Shown one piece after another: positions 46,134 to 56,800 of a stretch of DNA of 64,000 nt. Numbering within the stretch: position 1 is the first letter of the stretch; every line of letters begins with the position of its first letter. The position numbers and the translations under genes are program-made. The notes under the pieces were generated by a model. The model was not told where the DNA came from, did not search any database, and was given only the letters and a program-made list of their open reading frames with translations. The stretch is taken from assembly GCA_027625915.1 (NCBI GenBank), contig JANTQA010000047.1, positions 930,001 through 994,000 on the forward strand, read 5' to 3'. Source of the DNA: Anaeramoeba flamelloides (lineage: Eukaryota; Metamonada; Anaeramoebidae).

Positions 46134-46709
46134 ATATGTCGCTACGACCCAAAAAACACTAAAAATGGAAAACTGATCAAATACTTTGTATTAATACAAT
46201 TAAAAAAACTTAATGAAAAAATAAAAATAAATAAAGTTTCAATTTAACTTTTTCTTGAAAACATTTTTTGCCAAAATCATTGAATTCACACTTGAAATTA
46301 TGTATATTTTTAGATTCACTCTCTTGTTTTAACTCATTTACTAAAACAAATTCGAAATTATTGGAATTTTAATTTCACAAAAGGCACTAATTTGGTCCTC
46401 AAATGTTTTTTTTAATTTTAAATGGTAAAATTAAAAAAAAGTTAAACTAAAAAGATAAACTTTATGGAAAAGTATTATAATTTAATATATTAACTTATTC
46501 TTTGATTTCAAACTTTTCTCAACCCCAATTTTTCAAAAAAAATAAAAAAGTGCACACTAATTCCAAAAAATATTTTCGATATTCAAAAGTTGAGAGTGTT
46601 TTTATTCTAAAAAAATTTATATCAGTGGTTAATTGAATTAAGTTATAAACTTAGATTTCGAAAAATATTAATCAGAAAAAAATAGTGCTTAATTTTATTA
46701 AGGACATAT
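46134..46709 (+). mobile_element. Family C element, copy 2
   Basis: Begins TATGTCGCTACGACCCAAAA and ends TTTATTAAGGACATATA. It contains GTGCACACTAATTCCAAAAA. It is directly followed by copy 3 in the same orientation, so the two form a head-to-tail pair. It is the uninterrupted reference for the insertion in copy 3. Confidence 0.8.
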
Positions 46710-47776
46710 ATTTCTCTACGACCCAAAAAACACTAAAAATGAAAAACTGAACAAATACCTTCCATTAATACAATTAAAAAAACTAAATGATAGAGCAGTG
46801 AAAAAAATACCGGACATGAAAAAAATCCCGGACAAGATTTTTAATTGTGAATATTAGTAAAATTATCGTGTAATTTCATTTATTTAAAATCAAATCCTTT
46901 TTTTAAGAATCGAACTTTTTCAATTATAACCCCCCCACTTATTAGAATGATGATTGATGAAATCACACTTGTTCAAAACACCATTCAATCAATCAAAAAA
47001 CAAGAAGAAAAATTATCATTTTCCAAACTCTAGTAAACCTCTATAAAACTCGATTGTTTTTCAAAAAAAGTTGATCAACATAGGACTATCAAGCAATTAC
47101 TCGAGTATTCTAGAGACACCTTACTTTGATGGACTTTAGGTAGGTTTATTACTAATCTCATAAAAAAATTGGTTATTTATAATAAGGATTTCATTGAAAT
47201 TAGACAAAAATTTTACTAATACCCACAATTAAAAATCTTGTCAGGGATTTTTTTCATGTCCGGTATTTTTTTCCCTACTATAAAATAAAAATAAATAAAG
47301 TTTCAATTTAACTTTTTCTTGAAAACATTTTTTGCCAAAATCATTGAAATCAAACGTGAAATTATGTATATTTTTAGATACACTATCTTGTTTTAACTCA
47401 TTTACAAAAACAAATTCTAAATTATGGGAATTTTCTTTTCACAAAAGGCACTAATTTGGTCTTCAAATGTTTTTTTTAATTTTAAATGGTAAAATTAAAA
47501 AAAAGTTAAACTAAAAAGATAAATTCTCTGGAAAACCATTCTAATTTAATATATTAACTTATTCTTTGATTTCAAGCTTTTATCAACCCCAATTTTTCAA
47601 TAAAAAATAAAAAAGTGCACACTAATTTCAAAAAATATTTTCGATATTCAAAAGTTGAGAGTGTTTTTATTCTAAAAAAAATTATCACAGTGTTTAATGG
47701 AATTAAGTTATGAACCTAGATTTCGAAAAATATTAATCAGAAAAAAAATAGTGCTTAATTTTATTAAGGACATATA
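46710..47776 (+). mobile_element. Family C element, copy 3, interrupted by family B
   Basis: The sequence matches copy 2 from CTACGACCCAAAAAACACTA to the end TTAAGGACATATAATG, except for the insertion at 46793-47280. Removing that insertion restores the colinear AATGA-AAAATAAAAATAAA context seen in copy 2. Confidence 0.8.
46793..47280. mobile_element. Family B TIR element, copy 3, nested in family C
   Basis: 488 bp with TA on both sides (46791-46792, 47281-47282). The ends GAGCAGTG and TAGTAGGG are followed in both arms by AAAAAAATACCGGACATGAA. The subterminal CAAGATTTTTAATTGTG is also inverted. This is the best-preserved copy. Non-coding. Confidence 0.88.
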
Positions 47777-48216
47777 ATGATCTTATTACTGAAAAAGGAG
47801 TAATGTATTTCTAAAAAAGTGTGATATTTTTTTTTTTACATTTCATAAAATATTCTCTATGTTAGTGTATCTATTCGTACATTTATAATATTAAATTTAG
47901 TGAAATGTTGATACTCATTGAATAAGCACCTAAGGTATTTATTTCAAAATATGTTCTTTCAAATATTTCCAAAAAATGAAAAAAAATGGCACTTTTTTGG
48001 AGAAAACGATGTATAGCCAATTTCACTTAAAAAATAAAAATATGGAAAGTTTACAAACAATTTTTTAAACAACCAAACATAGTTATATATTTTTGATCTA
48101 TTGGAAATTTTTTTGTTGAGATTAAACAATTTATAAAAATATTTTTTTTTTGGATCAAAAAGAAAAAAAATACCCACAAATTTTCATCTTTAAAAATACC
48201 ATCCAAAATTCTGATA

Positions 48217-48983
48217 CAGTCATTTTAAAAAAGAAAGGATCTTTTTAAAACTATTATCATGTTTTCTATTTGAAAAAAGTGTAAACATATTTAGAATTAA
48301 AATGTTATTTAAGTTTTGTATTTTAAAAAAGTGAAAACATATTAAGAATTCAAACTTTTTGAAAGTTTTTTGTTTAAATAAAGTGATGGGTCAACCTTCA
48401 AATTCAGTGTAGAGGTTAGAGCGTGAAGAAAAGCGACTTTTTTTAAAAAAGTTTTCACTTTATTAAAACAAAAAAAAGTTTAAATTCCTACAAAACCATA
48501 AAAAAAATAGTTTTTGATACAATAAAAATATAACCAAACAACAAAAATATTTAAAATGGAAGGGCTCTACTTCCATCTTAAAACTAAGAAATTTCACAAA
48601 TTATCTTAATAGATATTCTTATGTTTATGATAAGAATAAAACAAAAACAAAATTTTGCAACTTATGCAAAAAATATTTAAACCTAGATACAGATGAAGAT
48701 ATCAATCATTTTTTATGGGACTGCCATTCTATAAAGAAAATCGAATAATTTGGAATAAAGATTTAATTCAAATTAACAAAAATAATAAGAATAATATCTT
48801 TGATATTATTTGAAATAAAGACTCATTGTTTATTTTATCATTAGTTAATGATAAAGAGAATTATGATTCTTTATTGAGATTTCTAAACAATAATTTAGAA
48901 ATTAGGGTTGTAAGAGGAAATTGATTTCCTCCCTTCAAAATAATAAAAAAAAAAAAATAGTTTTTACTTTTTTAAAATGACTT
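48217..48983. mobile_element. Element E, TA-flanked TIR element carrying a LINE
   Basis: Ends CAGTCATTTTAAAAAAG and CTTTTTTAAAATGACTT, with TA at 48215-48216 and 48984-48985. The CAGTCA start is close to family A, so it may use the same transposase type. It contains a shorter internal inverted segment around GTGAAAACATATT/AGTTTTCACTT and the LINE at 48516-48950. Confidence 0.78.
48516..48950 (+). mobile_element. 5'-truncated LINE with zinc knuckle, flanked by a 15-bp target duplication
   Basis: One frame encodes LRNFTNYLNRYSYVYDKNKT, then KFCNLCKKYLNLDTDEDINH and FLWDC. This is a C-x2-C...H-x4-C zinc knuckle of the kind found at the C-terminus of non-LTR reverse transcriptases. After a frame change the last block (LFILSLVNDKENYDSLLRFL) ends at TGA. 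A 7-bp hairpin GAGGAAA-TTGA-TTTCCTC (48914-48931) precedes the A-rich tail. AAAAAAATAGTTTTT occurs at 48501-48515 and 48951-48965, so the copy landed by target-primed insertion. The RT domain is missing. Confidence 0.85.
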
Positions 48984-49605
48984 TATGATAATTTTAATAT
49001 CTTTTATTTATGTAATGTCATACTAACACACATATTGACATATTATTAGGAACCAATAAATGACGATTAATAGCAATCTTGAACATTTAAATACTTTATT
49101 AGAATTAAGTTTCAAAAAGATATTTTAAAATACATTTCCCTCACTTTTTTGGAAATAGCATATGGTTTTTTTAAAAAAAGACTTTTACAAGAAATTAAAT
49201 TATATATGTTTAAAAAAGGAAACAAAGAACCAAAATTGAATAAGTGCCACAAATATTAATATTTTTATATAAACCAAAAGAGATTTTTTTAATTGAATAT
49301 AAACCCTATTTCTAAAAAATACCACCATAAAAATACATCAATTAATTTTTTAGATTATTATTAAATCTAAAATCGAGGAATTTCAAAAATCCAGAAAATT
49401 CTATTTCTTTTTTGATATATTGAAAATATTTGATAAATTAAAAAAGATATCCCAATTAGAAAGGTTAATGGCAATTTGACGATTTTTAGGGGTTTCCCTT
49501 AAATATGAATTTATTTTCGAATTTATATTAATAATTTTATTTCAACAAATAAAAAAATAAAATTTCCTGGGTTTTTGAAATTTTTGAGTAATATATTTGA
49601 TAAGC

Positions 49606-50184
49606 TATTTCCAAAAAAGTGTTACAAATTTATTTGAAAATATATTTATTAAAATCAATCTTCAAAAAAGTATATAAATATACAAAATAATTTACTACCA
49701 TTTATTGATTCTTTATAATAATTCGATTTGTTTACTTAGTATTGTATTTCTTAAATAAAAGATATTAAATTTTGGGATCTGGATTTTATCCAATATTTTT
49801 TAAATGTGAAAAATCGTGTTTATTTTATTATTTTTGATCAAAAAAAACTGTTTTCCTTACTTTTTTAATCTAAAAAATTTTTTTCAAATATAATTGGAAA
49901 TGTATAAATGTATTTGATTGCTTTAAAATAGTTTGTACCCTTTCTACATTTCCAGTTTTTTTATTGAAATTGGTAGTACACTGTTTTCACCAAAAAAAAG
50001 TGCCATTTTTTTATTTCATTTTTTTGAAATATTTTAATGAACATCTTTTGAAATAAATACCTTAGTCATTTATTCAATTGGTTTTATTATTAAACTTGAT
50101 TTTTGTTGTACATTAAGGAATACATTCACTAACAAAGATGATTTTATAAAATGTAAAGAAATGCACCACTTTTTTGGAAATACC
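49606..50184. mobile_element. Family D TIR element, copy 3
   Basis: Ends CTATTTCCAAAAAAGTGTTA and the complement of GGTATTTCCAAAAAAGTGGT. It is the best-preserved copy and the reference for the others. Non-coding. Confidence 0.8.
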
Positions 50185-50655
50185 ATAGTTAACACCATTT
50201 GAAAAAAACATGATATAAATTTTTGATAAACAATAAGTAAAATTCAATTGATATCTTTACAAAATTTATTAAAAAATTATTTTCATATTTTTTTCCTTAC
50301 AATTTAGGTAGTTTTGATAATTTTCAACATTTAGAATAATACAGATTCATTATAATATTGTTTAAAAGCCAGAGTGAAATCAAAATGTATATTTATTTAT
50401 TTAAGTAAAAATAGTCTTTTATTAATATTTTAAAAGTAGGAACTAAATTTAAAAAACAAATAAAAATTGAGAATAGGAAAAGTTGATAAACTTGAGAAAC
50501 AAATATAATATAATGCGATTTCAGAAGACAACTAATTTCGAAAATCTTGAAAATAAAGAACACTCTTTCAATTTCAAGATGATTCAAAAAAAAAAAAAAA
50601 CAGCAATTTTAAGAATTATTAATATATAACAGAAAAAAATATCCACTGTAATATA

Positions 50656-50852
50656 CAGTCAATTTCACTTTTAAGGCACAAACTTTCAACGAAATTTAAG
50701 GCACAAAAAAAATCTCAAATTAAAGCACAAAATTCAATTTCTAGTAAAATAAATTGTAAAAAAAAAAATTCCAAATTTTGTTCCTTAAATTTGAGATTTT
50801 TTTGTGCCTTAAATTTCTTTGAATGTTTGTGCCTTAAAAGTGAAACTGACTA
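50656..50852. mobile_element. Family A palindromic MITE, copy 8
   Basis: TA-flanked; left end CAGTCAATTTCACTTTTAAG, right end CTTAAAAGTGAAACTGACTA. About 197 bp, close to copies 3 and 9. Confidence 0.88.
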
Positions 50853-51558
50853 TATCTAATTTTGCACAGTTGAAGCATTTTACTCTAAAAATGAAAAAAA
50901 AAAAAAATAAAAAAATTACATGCTCTTTGATATAAACCAAATTCTCATTTTTTTAGGTACAGTTCAAATAATTTAACAAATAATAATACTACACTTCTTT
51001 ATATTTATTAATAATTTTGTTTTTAACAAATAGTTTTATCATTTATTACTTTTATGTTTTTTATGTCAGTTTATTTTTTCCAATTACAAAATCCTTTTTT
51101 TTTTTTGTTTCGTTAGACCTGGAAAAATAATCTCCTAATGATTGATAGAAGATTAAAGATTAAAGATTAATTCTATTAAATAGAAAAATATATAATATTA
51201 GTTGATCAATCTATAATTTTTGGTGAAATTTGAACATATTTATCAATATAATCTTTTAGTTTTCCAAAATTTTTTAGGTATAAATTTTGAAATATTTGTT
51301 TTAATTTTATTCTATTTTACTTTTATAAAAAGGGTTACTTAAACAAAATTAATAATGAGTTACATAAACATAATATAAGATTTTGTGTGGAGTAAGGTGA
51401 AAAAATTGAGATTTTTTACCTATTATATAATCATGGGCGTGTTGAGGAATTTAGAATTGAGTTAATAATGATTTTTGAAACAAATTCAAATGTTAAAATT
51501 ACATCTAGAAAAAAATAGTATCTTTATTTCAAAAATTAAAGAAAAGAAAATTGTTTTA

Positions 51559-51754
51559 CAGTCAGTTTCACTTTGAAGGCACAAACTTTCAACGAAATTT
51601 AAAGCACAAAAAAATCTCAAATTAAGGCACAAAATTTGGAATTTTTTTTTTTACAATTTATTTTACTAGAATTTGAATTTTGTGCTTTAATTTGAGATTT
51701 TTTTTGTGCCTTAAATTTCGTTGAAAGTTTGTGCCTTAAAAGTGAAACTGACTG
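51559..51754. mobile_element. Family A palindromic MITE, copy 9
   Basis: TA-flanked; left end CAGTCAGTTTCACTTTGAAG, right end CTTAAAAGTGAAACTGACTG. The central part is inverted relative to copies 3 and 8 (AAGGCACAAAATTTGG on the left), as expected for a palindrome read from the other side. Confidence 0.9.
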
Positions 51755-53558
51755 TATACGAAATAACAGAAATATTTAAATATTCTAAAATATTTTTTTT
51801 TCGTACATGAAGAATTCTGAATATTTATTATTATGTTTTTAGTAATAGAAATTTGTTTAAAAAGAAAAAAAATAATAAAATTCACAAATTGTATTTCACT
51901 TTTGAATAAAATATTCAAAATTTCCATACACGAAAATAACACTATAATTTTTGAAAAAAATTATTGTTTTTTAAATTTTTATTTTTGGAAAAAAATTAGC
52001 TAATCGCAACTATTTTTACAATTTTGAACACTGAAAAAAATTTATTAATTTGAAAGCAAAATATTTTTTTAAAAAATATAAAATTTGAAATTAAAAATTA
52101 AAATATAAAATATTCTGGGAAAAAAACACATAACTAATTATATTCATATAACCCAAATATTTATGAATAAATGAAGAATCTGAAAAAAATAAAATAAATA
52201 AAAAAAAAATAATATAAATAAATTTTGAGATTTGTAAGCAATAAATGATTTTATAACTTAAAACGAATAACTGATAATTGAAGTATTCCTTAGAGATTTA
52301 TAATTTTAAATAAAAGATAATTTTTAACAATCTTAAAAAATAAATTGAAAAATATAAATTATATCAGTCAAAAAAAAATTGAAAAATAAGAAAAAACAAT
52401 TAAAATATAAAAAAATTTCAAATTAAAAAAAAAATAAATCAATTAAATATATCCGAAAAATACTTGAAAATCTAAAATACTTTAAAATTCTTTAACTATT
52501 TACAAACACTTTTTGAATAACTTCTGAGAAATACCCGTTTCAATATACCCAGTTTATTGATAAAATTGGAATTATTTTGTCTGTTTGTATTTTTCATATG
52601 TAAGCAAAAAAATTGTAAATGATAAGGAATATTAGTCATTTCATTTTATGCGAAATGGATTGGTAACTTAGATTTCTGCACCATTTTTGATAATGGCTAA
52701 ATGGGAATAAAAATGAGAAAATGTCTTTGCCAATAACATTTGTTTAATTGCAATTCATTAATAAAAATTTTATAAAGATTTTTTTTTGTGGTCGCAAAAA
52801 TAATCCAAAAATAACATTGTAATATTTAATCTTAAATACATAATATATCCATACCCTACAACAACGAGACTCAAACCAAACCTTATTTAACATCCCATTC
52901 CCAGAGAAAAATAGGTTTAATCTAATACACTCTTCATATACCAACAAACCCAAACTAAACTCTAACATGCATATGTACTTTCCCTAATAATTACCAACAA
53001 TTACTACAAATACAATCAAAAAGTCCCAAAAACCCTTCAGAGAATTTTAAAGTCGATAATTAAAAAAAAAATATTTTATTGTAAGTCAAAATTGTTGTTT
53101 TACCATAAAAAGTATTCTGAACACGACAGTTTCTTAAAAGTTCTTCAAAAAGTGTTTGTAAACAGTCAAAAAATTTTAAAGTATTTTTGATTTTCGGTCA
53201 TTTTCAAGAATATTTCAAACACCCTAAAAAACGAAATTTTTGACAAAAATCTTTTAATGTTTATCCTTTTCTCTTTTTTTTCTTCTTTCTAATGACTCAT
53301 TCCCCTCAGTAGATCAATAAATCAAAAAAAAAAAACTTTTTGAATGAAAATAAAATATATGTTATCACCTAATTTTTGAAAAGGGATTTAACCAAATTTG
53401 TTGACTTTCATTTCTTAAATATTTAATAAATCAAAAAAAAAAAAAATTATTTTGATGAATGTTTAATGGTTTTTGGGTTATTTAAAAATTAAAAAAATCA
53501 AAAATTAAATATAAAAAGCATTTTTTCTCTGAAATCTATCAAACAATTATATTCGTTA

Positions 53559-53560
<2 letters not shown>

Positions 53561-53594
<34 letters not shown>
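53561..53594. repeat. TA dinucleotide microsatellite
   Basis: About 17 TA units, 0.2 kb beyond the 3' end of the TBL1-like gene. Similar TA tracts lie at 27268-27297, 63030-63056 and 63908-63952. Confidence 0.95.
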
Positions 53595-53597
<3 letters not shown>

Positions 53598-53807
53598 ATT
53601 TTTTTTATGATTATTTTTATAAATAATTCTTTAAAAAAATAACATTGCCAAATAAATAAAAAAAAAAAAAAATCATTTTGTGAAAAAAAAAAAAAGAAAT
53701 AAAATAAGAAAAAAAAAGGCATTAAAAAAAGAAAAAAAATATAATATTTAACGAAAAGAGAAAATTATTGGAAATGAAAACAAAACAAAAAAAACGAAAA
53801 AATTAAA

Positions 53808-56800
53808 TCAAATTTGTAAGATATAAACAATACCATCTTTTGATGTAACTGCAAGTTTATCACCAGACTTGTTCCAATCTACTGCAAGCAATGGCTCTGG
53901 TGCTTGAAAAGATTTCAGAATTCGACCTTTTTTTTGATCCCAGATATGTACCCATTTATCTAAGGAAGCTGTTGCCAACATTTTCCCGTTTGGGCTAAAA
54001 GAAATATTTTCAACAGGTTCCAGGTGCTTTCTCAGTGTGTGCTTGCTTCTACCAGTTTCAATATCCCAAATTTTTACTGAGAGATCTAAGGAGGATGTTC
54101 CGAGCAAAAGTTTAGAATTCGGGTGAGCCGTACCTGGGCCGGTGTTTGACCACTCCAGTGATAATATTTCGTTTTCGTGTTCCTTCAATTCGAGTATAGT
54201 TTTTTCCTTATTAATATCCCAAATTTTAATTGTAGAATCGTCTGAACAAGATGCTAAAAATTTTCCATTTGGTGACCATCGTATGCTTGTAATATCCTGC
54301 GAATGTGCTGTAAACATTTTTATTGGGTTTGGGTTACCAACTTTACAAATTGAAATTGTTTTGTCTTCAGAACACGTTGCAAAGGTTAAATCGTCTTTCC
54401 AATCTAAATCCATTATTATTCCCTCATGATGTAAATAAATATTTTTTGGCTTTTGTGTATCAATATCCCAAACAATTACTTTTTTATCTATAGATCCACT
54501 TAACAAATATTTACCGTTTGTATTCCATTTTAATCCAAAAATTGGTCCATTATGCTTACGCAATTGAAATAATAAATTTCCATTGGAAGAAGTTATACTA
54601 ATTTCTCCATTAAAATATCCAATTGCTAAATATTGTCCATCGGGCTAATAATTTGAAATTTTTTATTTTGATTTTTATAGAATATAATAAAAAATTATAA
54701 TTGATAATTATCAAAAAAAAAAAATAAAAAAAAAAACAGAAAGAAAGAAAATAAAAATTTGTAATATGCATGAGGAGATTTTCTGCAAAAATAATTTTTT
54801 CCTAAAAATTATCATTTTTTTTTTGAGTTTATTATTAATTTTTTTAAAAATTAGTTTATAAACACTTAGACTCTGGAGACTCCTTTTTACAAAATCAATT
54901 CTTTAGATCTTTTTTCAAAATATAAAAGATTTAAATTTATATTTAATCCCTTATGGTTGCTAAAAAGATTTAAAGAATAAGAAATAATGCTAAAAAAAAA
55001 TAATTTAAAATAAACTCTTTTTCAAACAAAAGGGCACACCTCTCAAATCATCAATACTATTGAATTTGATTGTTAATAAGACAATTACTTATTGGTGATT
55101 TTCATTTCAATTTTTCATTTTTTCATTTTTTGCTTTTTTTTATTTATGGATATTGAACAGTTGGAAAATGAAAAAAAAAATAAGATAAGAAGAAATCAAT
55201 TTGGAAATAATCTGCCAGTATAAAAACGAAAACAGTTTAAGTTTGATTTCGAATGAACTAGATATAGGAATTAAGAAAGACCATTATTGGATTGATGCAC
55301 GGAACCTGAAAAAAGAAAATAAAGAAAAAAAAAAATTCCAACAAAATATCCAGATGAATTGCGGCTTTATATTGAAAATGAGGCTTTAAAGAACAAAAGT
55401 TTGATGTGTTAAGATTTATCAATAAAATGTAAAGAATTTTTACCCAATTCACTTTGTTCAACTTTTTTTATTGATTTTATAATTTTTTTTCTTTACAATT
55501 GACAAAACGAGATTTCTCATTTCAAATAAAAGGGAAGATCAATTTTTAAAATAAGTACTTTTAATTTTTATTGTTTTGTTTTAATGAGTTTTAAAGATTC
55601 AGTTGAGTGTTTTTTTATGTTTTAAAGGGTTTTTTATATTTTTAAATGATACCACAATTAACTTGATTCAATTATGAATAATTCTTGCAATTTTCTGTAC
55701 ATTTTTATTTGAAAAAAGAGTTTAGTTCATAAAACTTTTAATTAAAGAGTTATTTATCAATAATTCAATTGAAATTTTTTTTAAAATCTAAATGAGATTT
55801 TTCTTATTTCCAAATTTGAAATTAGTAATAGGTTGATTCAAATAATGTTTCATTAAACCCAGTAAAACCAGTTTTATACTCAATGTTTTGCAAAATAAAA
55901 TATTTATAAATTCATTAGATGTTTTGATGAAAACATATATTATCATGATATTAACAATTAATTCGCTATACGTACTAATTTATCACAAAAAATAATAAAA
56001 TCACGATATTCCACATTATCGCTATAAAATAAAAATCGCCAAAAAAAGAAAATTATTTTTTTGAAATCACCTTAAAAAAATATCCTGACTTTTACATCGC
56101 CTTTCCACTGCAAAAATGTTAGAAAATGTTTGAAAGGGTTGTAAAGTGTCGTCAAGTGTTTGAAAGTTTTGAAAGACTTATAAAAGGAATAAGATTTTTT
56201 GTAATGGAAAAAAATATTTTTTTCTTCCTTTCCATTTTTTTTTTTGAACAAATTGTAAAATCTTTTGTGAATTTTTTAATCAAACAAATAACCATCCATT
56301 TCAACAATACACATAAATATAAAATAGATGCTTTTTTTTAAAATAGTGCTGTTATCTTCACATGTTAAATAACCAAAAAGAAGAAAGAGTAATTTTCCTT
56401 CTTATTGGTGATCGATCAATCAAAAAACCCTTTAAACTCTGGTTTTGTTATCTCTACAATATAAGAGAAGAAGAAGAATAACAAAAAGAAAACAAATGTA
56501 CAAAAAATATTAATAATTTGTGATAAAGTGGTTATTAAGTTGTTGTGAAAGCTTTTGAAAAGTTATCAAACTCCTTTAAAATTTCCATAGAATAAATAAA
56601 AATGTTTTCACCCAAGAACAAATTCTTTAAAGAACAGGTGGAGGGTTGGTTGTTTTTGAAGCTAATTTATTCAACACAATTTATAACACCACAATAAATT
56701 GAGAAATTATTTATTTGCCCTTTTTATTAAGTTTGTTTATCTAAAGTATCACTCAATATGTCTGTCAACTAAACTGAAATAAAATACAATGAAAATTCTT

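Larger units (their letters stand above)
47806..49158 (-). mobile_element. Family D TIR element, copy 4, with nested insertions
   Basis: Reverse orientation relative to copies 1-3. The left part (47806-48216) and right part (48984-49158) together match the reverse complement of 49606-50184. The ends are TATTTCTAAAAAAGTGTGAT and CACTTTTTTGGAAATA. Element E interrupts it at a TA. Confidence 0.78.
45594..53807. other. Repeat-dense region between the FAM177-like and TBL1-like genes
   Basis: About 8.2 kb where two convergent genes end. It contains tandem family C copies with a nested family B element (46134-47776), a family D copy with element E and a LINE nested inside (47806-49158), family D copy 3 (49606-50184), family A copies 8 and 9 and a TA microsatellite (53561-53594). 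The stretches 45600-46130, 50860-51550 and 51760-53550 show only AT-rich sequence. Confidence 0.65.

Noticed and set aside
53498-53722. 74-codon frame with YIYIYIYI
   Set aside because: Translation of a TA microsatellite and A/T runs.
54142-54429. 95-codon plus-strand frame
   Set aside because: Antisense shadow of the WD40 exon.
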